A DNA stretch of 64,000 nt from JBEVOS01 sp044226655 (GTDB taxonomy: Bacteria > Pseudomonadota > Alphaproteobacteria > Caulobacterales > Aquidulcibacteraceae): assembly GCA_044226655.1 (NCBI GenBank), contig JBGAGO010000002.1, positions 248,001-312,000 on the forward strand. The letters are read 5' to 3'. The position numbers were made by a program, and so were the translations under genes. This document shows positions 34,631 to 43,674 of the stretch, piece by piece. Each line of letters begins with the position of its first letter. Position 1 is the stretch's first letter. Below the pieces are notes generated by a model. That model was given only the letters and a program-made list of their open reading frames with translations, had not been told where the DNA came from and searched no databases.

Positions 34631-36676
34631 ATGAAATCATGGCGCGGCGCTGCAGCGGCCATCGCGGCGGGCATTGTCATGAGCTGTTCGACGCCCGGCC
34701 CCCAGGCGCCGCCCGCGGCGCCGGCCGCCCCCGCCAATCCCGACGCCGGCCTCAACGCATTCCTCGCCACGCCGCGAATCGCGCCCGCTTCCGCCGCCGA
34801 ATTCACGGCCTATTGCGACGATCTGCTGACGCGCGGGGCGCAAATGAAGCAGACGCTCGAAACCGCGCCCTCCGCCAATCCGCTGCACGATTACGACAAT
34901 CTCTATTTGCTGATCCGCGCCGGCGGCAATGATTCCTCCCTCGTGCAGGAGAGCAATCCGAGCGCCGAAATCCGCGCCGCCGCCGAGACCTGCTCGCAGC
35001 GCGTGTCCGATTTCGCCACCTCCGTTCAACTGTCGCGCCCGATCTACGACAAGCTCAGCGCGGTCGATCCCGGCGCCGATCCGGTCGCGCGCCACGTGCT
35101 CGAGCGGCAGCTCGCCTCCTACCGCCGCCTCGGCGTCGATAAGGACGACGCCACCCGCGCGCAGGTGCAGGAGCTGCAGCGCCAGATCACCGAGATCGGC
35201 CTCGCCTTCGCGCGCAACATCCGCGAGGACCACACCATCGTCATGCTGCCGAACGCTGCCGCGCTTGAGGGCCTGCCGCCAGATTTCATCGCCGCGCATC
35301 CTCCGCAGCCCGACGGCCGCATCCGCCTGACCACCGAATATCCGGACGTCAATCCCGTGCTCACCTATGCGACGCGGGAAGCGACGCGGCGCGCGGTCTA
35401 CATGGCGTTCCGCAACCGCGCCTGGCCCGCCAATGAGCCGGTGCTGCGCGATCTGTTCCAGCGCCGCTATCAGCTGGCGCGCGTGCTCGGCTATCCGACC
35501 TACGCCGCGCTCATCACCGAAGACAAGATGATCGGCACGCCCGAGCACGCGGCCGCCTTCATCGATCAGCTGGCCACGTTGGCGCGGCCTTCGGCGCAGC
35601 GCGATTACGATCGCCTGCTGGCGCGCCTCCAACGCACCGACCGGCGCGCCCGCGCCGTGCCGGCATGGAGCGTCGGCTATCTTCAGGAGCAAATCCGCAA
35701 CGAGGATTATTCGCTCAACGCCCAAGAGGTGCGCCGCTATTTCGCGTACAACAATGTGCGCGACGGCATTCTCGCGCTGGTCGAAGACATGTTCGGCGTC
35801 GATATCCGTCCCTGGGCCAACGCGCCAAAATGGGATCCCAGCGTCGAAGCCTATGAGCTCTACGACAACAATCGCCTGATCGGGCGCTTCTACCTCGACA
35901 TGCATCCGCGCGAGGGCAAGTACAGCCACGCCGCGCAATTCGACATCCGCAACGGCGTCGAAGGCCGCGTCGTTCCCGTGGGCGCCCTGCTCTGCAATCT
36001 GCCGAGCGGCGATCACACGACCGGCCTCATGGAGCACGACGACGTCGAGACCTTCCTCCACGAGTTCGGCCATCTGCTGCACGCCATGTTCTCCGGCCAC
36101 CAGCGCTACGCGGCGGCGAACATGGGCGAGATCGAGTGGGACTTCATCGAAGCGCCCTCGCAGCTGCTTGAGAACTGGGTGTGGGATTACGATACGCTGT
36201 CGCACTTCGCGGTCGATGCGAACGGCCAGACCATCCCGCGCGATCTCGTGGACCGCATGAACCGCGCCCGCTTCTTCGGCGAAGGCATGGGCGTGCTCAC
36301 GCAATTGGGCTACGCCTCGGTGTCGCTCAATTATTACAACCGCGATCCGTCGGGCATGAATTTGAACGCGTTCTACGCCCAGCAATACAATCGCTACGCC
36401 ATCGTGCCCGCCGCCCAAGGCACGCACATGTATGCGAGTTTCGGCCATTTGGATGGCTATTCCGCGATCTATTACACCTACCAATGGTCGCGCGCGATTT
36501 CGTTCGATCTGCTCACCGCGTTTGAACGGGCCGGCATGCGCGACCGCGCCACCTTCCAGCGCTATCGCGAGACCGTGCTTTCGCCGGGCGGATCGGCGCC
36601 GGCCAGCACGCTGATCGAGAATTTTCTCGGCCGGCCCTCCAATGTCGATGCGTATGCGGCGCGGCTCGCGCAATGA
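34631..36676 (+). CDS. M3 family metallopeptidase, predicted lipoprotein
   Basis: A 681-residue zinc peptidase of the thimet oligopeptidase/Dcp family. A lipoprotein-type signal (AAAAIAAGIVMSC) and a Pro/Ala-rich linker precede the helical body. The zinc site is DVETFLHEFGHLLHAMFSGH, with the third ligand Glu near MGEIEWDFIEAPSQLLENW. A late FGHLDGYSAIYYTYQWS corresponds to substrate-binding tyrosines. It is likely periplasmic and degrades small peptides. The ATG at 34631 follows a GAGGGGGAAA ribosome site. It is transcribed away from pyrE. Confidence 0.94.
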   Translation: MKSWRGAAAAIAAGIVMSCSTPGPQAPPAAPAAPANPDAGLNAFLATPRIAPASAAEFTAYCDDLLTRGAQMKQTLETAPSANPLHDYDNLYLLIRAGGNDSSLVQESNPSAEIRAAAETCSQRVSDFATSVQLSRPIYDKLSAVDPGADPVARHVLERQLASYRRLGVDKDDATRAQVQELQRQITEIGLAFARNIREDHTIVMLPNAAALEGLPPDFIAAHPPQPDGRIRLTTEYPDVNPVLTYATREATRRAVYMAFRNRAWPANEPVLRDLFQRRYQLARVLGYPTYAALITEDKMIGTPEHAAAFIDQLATLARPSAQRDYDRLLARLQRTDRRARAVPAWSVGYLQEQIRNEDYSLNAQEVRRYFAYNNVRDGILALVEDMFGVDIRPWANAPKWDPSVEAYELYDNNRLIGRFYLDMHPREGKYSHAAQFDIRNGVEGRVVPVGALLCNLPSGDHTTGLMEHDDVETFLHEFGHLLHAMFSGHQRYAAANMGEIEWDFIEAPSQLLENWVWDYDTLSHFAVDANGQTIPRDLVDRMNRARFFGEGMGVLTQLGYASVSLNYYNRDPSGMNLNAFYAQQYNRYAIVPAAQGTHMYASFGHLDGYSAIYYTYQWSRAISFDLLTAFERAGMRDRATFQRYRETVLSPGGSAPASTLIENFLGRPSNVDAYAARLAQ

Positions 36677-36700
36677 GCGCGGCGGCGCGGCGCTGATGGT

Positions 36701-38350
36701 CTAGCCGACCAGCGCCGCGCCGTTGCAGCGCACGCCGTTCACGCGCAGGTCGGCTTCGCCAAGATGCACGCCGAGCAGATCGGTGAGCGCGTTCACCACC
36801 GTGTCAAGCGGCGCGCCGACGCTGGCGATCGGCTGCTGCAAGGCGCGCGTCACGTTGGTGAGGTTGAGGCCAAGGCCCAGCACGCGCACGTCCAGCGCCA
36901 GATTGCCGAGCAGGCTCGAGAGCGTCGCCTGGACGATGTCGCGCGTCTGCACGCGCTTGACCTCGCCGCGCGCGATCTCGTCGCCGTGAAAGGTCACGTC
37001 CTGCCATTGCTGGCCGCCGAGATCGACGCGCGCAAAGCCGTTGGCCGTGATGAGCGCGGTGCGCACCAGCGGCGCCGATGACAGCGTCATGGGCTGCTGG
37101 AAATTGTCGAGCTTGGAACGATCGATCTGCGCCAGCGCCAGCGTGCCGAGACTTGGCGAGGCTGAAAGCCGCACGCTGTGCGAACTCGGGCTCGCGCCGC
37201 AGCTGATCGCCGCAAGCCGCGCTTGCGCCGAAGCGGCCTCCAAAAAGATCGGCAGCTTCACGCTGGCGAGGCCCGCGAGCCCACTGACGCCCACATCGGC
37301 TTCCAGATAGAGCCGCATCTGCGCGGTGCGGATGATCGGCTCGCCCGTATTGGTGACGGTCAGCCACGGCGATTGGTTCGGCCGCTCGCCGATCGCGAGC
37401 CAGGCCTTGAGCCGCGCGACGCCGGGCACGGTCGCGCCGAGATCGAGCGCGACCTGGCGATGGCCATTAGCGATCTCCAGCATCGCCGTCGCGAGATCGA
37501 AAGCGTTGACGCCGACGCGCGCGGCCGCCCCGCCCTGCACCTGGTCCTGCGTTCCATAAGGCCCAAGATCGAGCAGCGCGCTCAATCCGTCGAGCGTCTT
37601 GCCGCGCGCCGCGCGCGCAAGCTGGCTGATTGCAGCCGCGGCGCGGCTGTCGCCCTGCTGCGCCAGCACATCAGCCAGCGCGTTGAGCGCGGCCGGCGCA
37701 TCCGCGCGCGCCTGCAGCACATGGTCATAGCTTGCTGCGTTCAGATTGAGCCGGGTGCGCAGCGCATCGACATAGTCGAACAGGTTCACATCCGCCCGCG
37801 CGAGCGAGTCGTAATCCATCACGGAGAGCGAAACCGAACTGCCGGTGAGCCCGGTCAGCAACGCATTGGCGACGCCGCCGCGCAGCGCCAAGAGGCGCGA
37901 TCCGATCTGAAAGCTCGCCAGCCGCGCCTGCGCCGCCGTCGCCTCGCGCGTCACACGGATCGAGGCGCGCGGCGCGAACAATTGGCCAAAGTAGAGCGGC
38001 GCTTCGCCGGTGATGCGCACGCGCACGGCGTTGGCGTCGGCCCCGCCGCTGGCGAAGCGCTGCGCGGGCGCCACGGCCGGATCGGGCTCGTAATGCCCAA
38101 GCTCGGTGCGCACGCCCGTGATGCGGCCCCAATCGTTGACCTGCGTGGTCAATTCCGCGCGCCGCTGCGCCGCGTGCAAATCCTCGGCGGCTGACAAAGC
38201 GGCCAAATCCGCCACGCCCTGGAGTTCGCGCGCCTTGAGATAGACGGCGCCCGTGTCGATGCCCAAAGCGGCCATGCCGATCAGCGCGACAGCCGAGAGC
38301 GCGGTCAGCACCGAGGCGGCGCCATTCTCCGCGCGCCAAAAGTAGCGCAT
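36701..38350 (-). CDS. TadG-like pilus assembly protein
   Basis: A 549-residue protein with an N-terminal membrane anchor of the TadE/TadG type (ENGAASVLTALSAVALIGMA, then ALGIDTGAVYLKARELQGVA and DLAALSAAED). The remainder (about 100-549) is a periplasmic region rich in Ala and Leu with no recognised enzyme motif. TadG proteins are minor pilin-like parts of the Flp/Tad secretion machine. It overlaps the TadE-like gene by one base. No other tad genes (cpaA-F, flp) are in the window. Confidence 0.82.
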   Translation of the reverse strand: MRYFWRAENGAASVLTALSAVALIGMAALGIDTGAVYLKARELQGVADLAALSAAEDLHAAQRRAELTTQVNDWGRITGVRTELGHYEPDPAVAPAQRFASGGADANAVRVRITGEAPLYFGQLFAPRASIRVTREATAAQARLASFQIGSRLLALRGGVANALLTGLTGSSVSLSVMDYDSLARADVNLFDYVDALRTRLNLNAASYDHVLQARADAPAALNALADVLAQQGDSRAAAAISQLARAARGKTLDGLSALLDLGPYGTQDQVQGGAAARVGVNAFDLATAMLEIANGHRQVALDLGATVPGVARLKAWLAIGERPNQSPWLTVTNTGEPIIRTAQMRLYLEADVGVSGLAGLASVKLPIFLEAASAQARLAAISCGASPSSHSVRLSASPSLGTLALAQIDRSKLDNFQQPMTLSSAPLVRTALITANGFARVDLGGQQWQDVTFHGDEIARGEVKRVQTRDIVQATLSSLLGNLALDVRVLGLGLNLTNVTRALQQPIASVGAPLDTVVNALTDLLGVHLGEADLRVNGVRCNGAALVG

Positions 38351-38796
38351 CAGAATCCGCCCAGGCGGATCGTGGCCTCGCGCATCACGCGCTTCGACGG
38401 CATCGGGATAAGGCCGGAGAACGCCCAGAACGGCGAATTCGACGCGTCGTAGCCGACCTGGATGGTCAGCGTATCGCCCTGGCGCTGGGCGCTGACGGCG
38501 GTGCGCTGCGCGGCGAACGGCCCCAGATCGTCGATCTCGGCCAGCGCGGCGGCCTGCGCCAGCTGCAGGCGCTCCCGATCGTCGAGCCCCGGAATGGCGG
38601 CCCGGGCGGCGTCATTGGCGACCTGCTGGACCGTGTGCGCGGTCCAGAAATAGCCGCCATAGGACAGGATGCCCGCGATCAGGACCAACAGGACCGGGCC
38701 GACGAGCGCGAACTCGACAGCCGCGGCCCCGCTGTTTGACCGCGTCAAACACCGCCGGCGTCCCCCACCAGCAGCCCCTAAGCGAAACACGCGCAT
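38350..38796 (-). CDS. TadE-like pseudopilin
   Basis: A 148-residue protein with a basic N terminus and the TadE signature NSGAAAVEFALVGPVLLVLI, followed by GILSYGGYFWTAHTVQQVAN and DAARAAIPG. The Ala-Val-Glu motif is typical of prepilin-like cleavage or anchoring. It is coupled to the TadG-like gene and lies 50 bp downstream of rel on the same strand. Confidence 0.85.
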   Translation of the reverse strand: MRVFRLGAAGGGRRRCLTRSNSGAAAVEFALVGPVLLVLIAGILSYGGYFWTAHTVQQVANDAARAAIPGLDDRERLQLAQAAALAEIDDLGPFAAQRTAVSAQRQGDTLTIQVGYDASNSPFWAFSGLIPMPSKRVMREATIRLGGF

Positions 38797-38807
38797 AGGT
38801 TGTGTGT

Positions 38808-38813
38808 ACTATA
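38808..38813 (-). promoter_or_regulatory. Putative -10 element for the tadE-tadG pair
   Basis: On the minus strand TATAGT (38813-38808) lies ten bases before the TadE ATG, with a weak CTTAAC-type -35 about 17 bases upstream. It would give the pair its own very short-leader transcript apart from rel. Confidence 0.3.
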
Positions 38814-38846
38814 CCTGGAGTTGCGCGATTGTTAAGGCCGCAGAAG

Positions 38847-41075
38847 CTAGCCCCGGACCCGTTCGACCTCGCGGACCGCCTTGCTGGTCCGCATCGCGGC
38901 CAGGATGTTGGTCAGGTGCCGGGCGTCGGCCACCTCGACGTCGAACACCATGTCGAAGAAATCCTGGGTCCGGCGCGCCATGCGCACGTTCAGGATGTCG
39001 CCCTCGTTCTCCGCGATGATCTGGCAGAGCTGGGCCAGCACGCCGCGCGCGTTCTCCACCGTCGCCTGAATGCGCGCCACCGCCAGCGAGCGGTCGAGCG
39101 CCGTATTGGTCCAGGCCAGATCGATCCAGGTTTCGCCCTCGCTGTCGCTCTGGTCGAGCGTTTCGCAATCGATGGTGTGAACCACGATGCCCTTGCCGGG
39201 CTGCAGCACGCCGACGATGCGGTCGCCCGGAATGGGGGTGCAGCATTCGCCGAAATGCAGCGTCACGCCCGGCGCAAGGCCCCCGCCCTTCACGTAGAGC
39301 TGCGGCTTCTCGCGCTCCATCGGCCGACGCGCCTCGTCGCGCTTCACGCGCTCGGCCAATTGCGGAAACGCCGCCGCGGCCACCGCCGTCGCCTTCAGCG
39401 AGCCATCGGCGACGGAGAGGAAAATGTCCTCCTCATCTTCCTTGCCGAGGCGCTGCGCGGCTTCATCGAGCGAGGTTTCGTTGATGTCGTGGCCGTAGCG
39501 ATGCAGCGCGTGGGCGACGAGATCGCGGCCGAGCTTGTGAAACTCTTCGCGCCGCGCCATGCGCTCCAGGCGCCGCTGATGCGATTTGGCGCGCCCGGTT
39601 TTGGTGAGGCTCTGCCAGCCCTGCACCGGCGCGGCGCGGTCCGAGCGCACGATCTCCACCACATCGCCATTGTGCAGCACGGTGCGCAGCGGCCGCTCTT
39701 CACCATTGATGATGGCGCCGACGCAGGTGTCGCCCACATCGGAATGGACGGCGTAGGCGAAATCGAGCGGCGTCGCGCCCTGCGGCAGATCGATCAGCGC
39801 GCCCTTGGGCGTGAACGCGAACACGTGATCCTGGTACATGTCCAGCTTCACATGCTCCATGAACTCATCGGGATCGCCGCCATGCTCGGCGATCTGCAGC
39901 AGCGATTGGATGAGTTCGCGCGGATCGAGGCCCGCCGAGAGCGCGCGCTCTTCGTCGAAGCCATAGCTTTCGTTCTTGTAGCGCCAATGCGCCGCCACGC
40001 CGTTTTCAGCGAGCTGGTCCATCTCATCGGTGCGGATTTGGATCTCGACCCGCACATTGCCCGGCCCGATCACCGTGGTGTGGATCGAGCGATAGCCGTT
40101 CGGCTTCGGGTTCGAGATGTAATCCTCGAATTGCTCCGGCACGCTGCGCCACGCCTGGTGCACGAAGCCCAACGCGCGATAGCAATCGTCCTTCGTGTTC
40201 ACGATGACGCGGAACGCGTAGATATCGGCCAGATCGTTGAATTGCAGGCTCTTGCGCTGCAGCTTCTTCCAGATCGAATAGGGCTGCTTCTGGCGGCCAT
40301 AGACGCGCGCTTCCAGGCCCGCGAGATTGAGGATGTCCGTGATCGTCTGCGTGACGATGACGACATTGGCGCCCTTTTCCTGGCGCAGCTGTTCCAGGCG
40401 CGCATGGATCGCGACCTCGGCATCGGGAAACGCTTCGTGAAACGACAGCGTCTCCAGCTCCTGCGCCATCTTCTCCATGCCGATGCGGCGCGCGAGCGGC
40501 GCGTAGATTTCGAGCGTTTCGAGCGCGATGCGCCGGCGCTTCTCCGCCGTCGGCAGATATTGGATCGTGCGCATATTGTGCAGACGATCCGCCAGCTTCA
40601 CGAGCAGCACGCGCACATCGCGCGACATGGCGAGGATGAATTTCTGCAGGTTCGCCGCCTGGCGATCCTGGTCGGGCAGCAATTCGAGCTTCGAGAGCTT
40701 GGTGACGCCATCGACGAGATCGGCGATCTCGCGGCCGAACTTTTCTTCGATGTCTTTGTATTGCGCGACGGTGTCTTCGATCGTGTCGTGCAAAAGGCCC
40801 GCGACGATGGTCGCGGTGTCCATCTTGTACTCGGTCAGGATGCCGGCGACCTGGATCGGATGCGCAAAGTAAGGATCGCCCGAATGGCGCTTCTGCGCGC
40901 CATGGGCGAGCGTGGCGAACACGTAGGCGCGGTTCAGCAGGCCTTCATCCGCTTTCGGATCATAGGCCTGCACGCGTTCGACCAATTCGAACTGACGCAG
41001 AAATTTCGGGCGCGCGCCTGAAGCGCTCGCGCCGGCGTCCGCAGCGGGCGCCGTCTCTGCGACGCCGCCGGCCAT
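38847..41075 (-). CDS. spoT: Bifunctional (p)ppGpp synthetase/hydrolase (Rel/SpoT)
   Basis: A 742-residue stringent-response enzyme. The HD hydrolase domain has YFAHPIQVAGILTEYKMDTA and GLLHDTIEDTVAQYKDIEE; the synthetase domain KQPYSIWKKLQRK, DIYAFRVIVNTKDDCYRALG and YRSIHTTVIGPGNVRVEIQ with RTDEMDQLAENGVAAHW. TGS (VFAFTPKGALIDLPQGATPL), the conserved-cysteine region (HFGECCTPIPGDRIVGV) and a C-terminal ACT domain follow. Both activities look intact. It follows rpoZ by 4 bp, the usual alphaproteobacterial order. Confidence 0.97.
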   Translation of the reverse strand: MAGGVAETAPAADAGASASGARPKFLRQFELVERVQAYDPKADEGLLNRAYVFATLAHGAQKRHSGDPYFAHPIQVAGILTEYKMDTATIVAGLLHDTIEDTVAQYKDIEEKFGREIADLVDGVTKLSKLELLPDQDRQAANLQKFILAMSRDVRVLLVKLADRLHNMRTIQYLPTAEKRRRIALETLEIYAPLARRIGMEKMAQELETLSFHEAFPDAEVAIHARLEQLRQEKGANVVIVTQTITDILNLAGLEARVYGRQKQPYSIWKKLQRKSLQFNDLADIYAFRVIVNTKDDCYRALGFVHQAWRSVPEQFEDYISNPKPNGYRSIHTTVIGPGNVRVEIQIRTDEMDQLAENGVAAHWRYKNESYGFDEERALSAGLDPRELIQSLLQIAEHGGDPDEFMEHVKLDMYQDHVFAFTPKGALIDLPQGATPLDFAYAVHSDVGDTCVGAIINGEERPLRTVLHNGDVVEIVRSDRAAPVQGWQSLTKTGRAKSHQRRLERMARREEFHKLGRDLVAHALHRYGHDINETSLDEAAQRLGKEDEEDIFLSVADGSLKATAVAAAAFPQLAERVKRDEARRPMEREKPQLYVKGGGLAPGVTLHFGECCTPIPGDRIVGVLQPGKGIVVHTIDCETLDQSDSEGETWIDLAWTNTALDRSLAVARIQATVENARGVLAQLCQIIAENEGDILNVRMARRTQDFFDMVFDVEVADARHLTNILAAMRTSKAVREVERVRG

Positions 41076-41079
41076 GGCC

Positions 41080-41430
41080 TTAGAACCGTTCGTCGCGCTG
41101 GGCTTCGGCTTCTGCCTGGAGGGCCCGAAGCACGTCGTCTTCGGTGGCTTCGACCGGCGCGGCGAGCGCCAGCGTGTCCTGCTCTTCTTCCGCGCGCGCG
41201 GCGGGGCGCACGTCCTGATATTGCAGGATCAGGCTGTCGCGGATGTCCTCGGGACCGATCGCGTTTTCGGCGATTTCGCGCAGCGCCACGACCGGATCTT
41301 TATCGCGGTCGCGCTCGACCAGCGGCTCGGCGCCGGACGAGATCGCCCGGGCGCGGTGCGCCGACAGCAGAACCAGCGAAAACCGGTTCGGGATTTTATC
41401 AACGCAATCTTCGACGGTGACGCGGGCCAA
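41080..41430 (-). CDS. rpoZ: RNA polymerase omega subunit
   Basis: A 116-residue omega subunit that helps assemble beta-prime. ARVTVEDCVDKIPNRFSLVL, LLSAHRARAISSGAEPLVE and KDPVVALREIAENAI are diagnostic; the tail is acidic. I choose the TTG at 41430, which reproduces the family start M-A-R-V-T-V and has GGAG nine bases upstream; another TTG at 41448 lacks a ribosome site, and no ATG is available. It is coupled closely to rel. Confidence 0.94.
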   Translation of the reverse strand: MARVTVEDCVDKIPNRFSLVLLSAHRARAISSGAEPLVERDRDKDPVVALREIAENAIGPEDIRDSLILQYQDVRPAARAEEEQDTLALAAPVEATEDDVLRALQAEAEAQRDERF

Positions 41431-41559
41431 GCCTCGAAACTCCAGCAAGATATGGGGCGAACCGCCTATGTAATGGCTCGCCGGCGATTGCGCAAACGCC
41501 GGGCGATATCCCTGGCCGCGGGGGCGCCCCGGGTTTAGGCTGCCCGCGCCGGGGCCCCA

Positions 41560-42372
41560 ATGCCTATTTTCCTAGACCGCCACGATATCCCCGAAGCGAT
41601 GACCGCCGAGGAAATCGCGCGCCTCCACGCCCAGGACGTTAAAATTCAAGGCAAATATGGCGTCCGCTACATTACCTATTGGTGCGACCCGCCGCGCCGG
41701 TGCGCGTTCTGCCTGGTCGATGCGCCCACCGCCGAACTCGCGGTCCAGGTGCACCGGGAATCCCACGGCGAGCTGCCCAGCGCCCTGATCCCCGTCGAGA
41801 TGTCGGCGGTCATGTCCTTCTTGGGCCGGATCGCCGATCCGTCCCAGGACTCGAGCGAGCGCGGCATCATCGAGGCGGCCCATCGCACCGTGCTCTTCAC
41901 CGACATCGTCAATTCCATGGAATTGACCGATCGGCTGGGCGACGCGCGCAGCGTCGAGTTCGTGCGCTCTCACGACCAGATCGTGCGCGCTGCCCTGCGG
42001 GACGACAACGGGCGCGAGGTCAAGCACACGGGCGACGGCATCATGGCCTCGTTCGCGGACGCCAGGCGCGCCGTCGCCTGCGCCCGCGCCATCCTGCGCG
42101 GGATGCGCGATTTCAATCACAACAGCGCCGATCCGCTGCACCTGCGCGTCGGCGTGCATCTGGGCCAGCCTGTCGAGGATAGTCAGGACCTGTTCGGCAA
42201 AACCGTTCAGATCGCCGCGCGCATCTGCGCCGACGCCTCGCTCGACAGCGTCGTCGTCAGCGACGAGGTGCGTGAAGCCTTGGACGGCGCGTATGTCTGT
42301 CTCAATCTCGGCCGCCGCGTGCTGAAGGGCGTGGCCGCGCCGATCACGGTTTACGCGGTCGATTGGGAATAA
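41560..42372 (+). CDS. DUF4242 (SCO4226-like) domain fused to a class III nucleotide cyclase
   Basis: A 270-residue soluble protein. Residues 1-85 resemble the nickel-binding SCO4226/DUF4242 domain (PIFLDRHDIPEAMTAEEIAR, then ITYWCDPPRRCAFCLVDAPT). Residues about 105-268 are a class III adenylate/guanylate cyclase: metal aspartates in TVLFTDIVNSMELTDRLGD and KHTGDGIMASF, substrate region DLFGKTVQIAARICADAS. The Asn usually stabilising the transition state is Gln here, with the Arg retained. It probably makes cAMP, perhaps in answer to a metal or small ligand. It stands alone on the plus strand and overlaps folK by 22 bp. Confidence 0.85.
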   Translation: MPIFLDRHDIPEAMTAEEIARLHAQDVKIQGKYGVRYITYWCDPPRRCAFCLVDAPTAELAVQVHRESHGELPSALIPVEMSAVMSFLGRIADPSQDSSERGIIEAAHRTVLFTDIVNSMELTDRLGDARSVEFVRSHDQIVRAALRDDNGREVKHTGDGIMASFADARRAVACARAILRGMRDFNHNSADPLHLRVGVHLGQPVEDSQDLFGKTVQIAARICADASLDSVVVSDEVREALDGAYVCLNLGRRVLKGVAAPITVYAVDWE

Positions 42373-42860
42373 GGCCCGATTCCGGCCAGCAATTCCGCCG
42401 CTGTGGCGCCCAAGATGGGGTGGCGCCAATCGGGTGCGATCTCCGCCAGCGGCGCCAGCACGAAACGGCGCTCATGCAGCCTGGGATGGGGCAGGTCCAA
42501 GGTCGGCGAGCGCGCCCGCCGGCTGCCGTAATCCAAGAGGTCGAGATCGAGCGTGCGCGCGGCCCAGCGCTCGCGCCGATCGCGGCCGAAGGCGTGCTCG
42601 ACCACCATGAGGAGGGCCAGCAGGTCCTCCGGCGCAAGACGGGTCTCGGCCATCAGAACGGCGTTGGCGTAATCCGGCTGGTCGCTCGGCGGCCAGGCCG
42701 GTGTCGTATGGGTCGAGGACATTCGCAGGATCGTCAGCCCGCGGGCCGCCAGAGAAGCGGCCGCCGCCTCGATCAACGCCGCCGGCGCCCGGCCCTCGAA
42801 CGGCAGGTTCGAGCCCAGGGCGATGAAGACGGCATTTGCATTCGGCGCGGGCCCGGGCAT
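42351..42860 (-). CDS. folK: Dihydropterin pyrophosphokinase (HPPK)
   Basis: A 169-residue kinase that activates 6-hydroxymethyldihydropterin for folate synthesis. Signatures are VFIALGSNLPFEGRAPAALI, PDYANAVLMAETRL, and RERWAARTLDLDLLDYG (metal-binding aspartates), then LPHPRLHERRFVLAPLAEIA. ATG 42860 is chosen (MPGPAPNANAVF); earlier in-frame codons run into the divergent glycosylase gene, whose ATG lies 11 bp away. Its 3' end overlaps the cyclase gene. Confidence 0.95.
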   Translation of the reverse strand: MPGPAPNANAVFIALGSNLPFEGRAPAALIEAAAASLAARGLTILRMSSTHTTPAWPPSDQPDYANAVLMAETRLAPEDLLALLMVVEHAFGRDRRERWAARTLDLDLLDYGSRRARSPTLDLPHPRLHERRFVLAPLAEIAPDWRHPILGATAAELLAGIGPYSQSTA

Positions 42861-42870
42861 GACCCCTTCC

Positions 42871-43524
42871 ATGGCGCCCCGCCCCGCTCCCGTCGACGCC
42901 GAACCCGCGCGCAATTGTCCGCTGTGCCCGCGCCTGGTCGCTTATCGTGCGGCGAACGCGGCGGCTGAGCCAACTTGGTTCAATGGCCCTGCGCCCTCCT
43001 TCGGCGACCCGGCTGCGCGCCTGCTCATCGTCGGCCTCGCGCCCGGCCGCACGGGCGCCAACCGCACCGGCCGGCCGTTCACGGGCGATTACGCCGGCGA
43101 TCTGCTCTACGCCACCTTGCTCAAATTCGGCTTCGCGCACGGGACCTATCGCGCCGATCCCGCCGACGGCTTCACGCTCGTCGATGCGATGGTGACCAAC
43201 GCCGTGCGCTGCGCGCCGCCGGAGAATAAGCCCACGCCCGCCGAGATCGCGACCTGCCGTCCCTTTCTTGCCGCCCGCATCGACGCCCTGCCGAACGCGC
43301 GTGTTCTGCTTGCGCTCGGTTCGATCGCGCATGAAAGCGTGCTGCGCGCGCATGGGTTGAAGCCGGCTGCCGCGAAATTCGGCCATGGCGCGGAGGCGGC
43401 GCTTACCGCGGGCCGCACGCTCCTCTCCTCCTACCATTGCTCGCGCTACAACACGCAGACGCGCCGACTGACGACGGAGATGTTCGAAGCCGTCGTCGCG
43501 CGCGCGAAAACGCTCATCGGTTGA
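42871..43524 (+). CDS. Uracil-DNA glycosylase family 5 (UdgB-like)
   Basis: A 217-residue base-excision repair enzyme. The active-site motif is IVGLAPGRTGANRTGRPFTG and the second motif LLSSYHCSRYNTQTRRLT. Four cysteines suitable for a [4Fe-4S] cluster are in NCPLCPRL, NAVRCAPP and IATCRPFL. Lack of the catalytic Asp of family 1 and the Asn-Arg-Thr-Gly box indicate family 5. It is divergent from folK with start codons almost touching; an alternative ATG at 42859 would overlap folK's start. Confidence 0.9.
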   Translation: MAPRPAPVDAEPARNCPLCPRLVAYRAANAAAEPTWFNGPAPSFGDPAARLLIVGLAPGRTGANRTGRPFTGDYAGDLLYATLLKFGFAHGTYRADPADGFTLVDAMVTNAVRCAPPENKPTPAEIATCRPFLAARIDALPNARVLLALGSIAHESVLRAHGLKPAAAKFGHGAEAALTAGRTLLSSYHCSRYNTQTRRLTTEMFEAVVARAKTLIG

Positions 43525-43536
43525 CGGCCGCACTTT

Positions 43537-43652
43537 CCTCCCCCTGCAAAGGGGGAGGTGCGCCGCGTAGCGGCGTGGAGGGGGTGAGCCGCACACGCAA
43601 GCCTTGCCGCTTGGAGCTCACCCCCTCCCAACCTCCCCCTTGCAGGGGGAGG
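43537..43652. repeat. Composite palindromic repeat (family 1 variant) after the glycosylase gene
   Basis: Two outer hairpins, CCTCCCCC/GGGGGAGG (43537-43558) and CCTCCCCCTTGCAGGGGGAGG (43632-43652), flank a long-range inverted pair GGAGGGGGTGAGC (43577-43589) and GCTCACCCCCTCC (43616-43628), with an inner CGCCGC/GCGGCG hairpin. The whole is nearly palindromic. It fills the convergent gap between the glycosylase (+) and VOC (-) genes. Confidence 0.85.
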
Positions 43653-43674
43653 AGCGCGCGCCAACCAATATGAG

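Noticed and set aside
34516..34806. N-terminal extension of PyrE by 97 residues
   Set aside because: It crosses the divergent promoter region and the M3 peptidase start; the family start is at 34515.
34637..36673. 678-codon open frame antisense to the M3 peptidase gene
   Set aside because: Shadow of strong third-position GC bias; the peptidase with HEFGH motif is on the plus strand.
38802..41021. 739-codon open frame antisense to rel
   Set aside because: No recognisable domain; rel is full length with all expected motifs.
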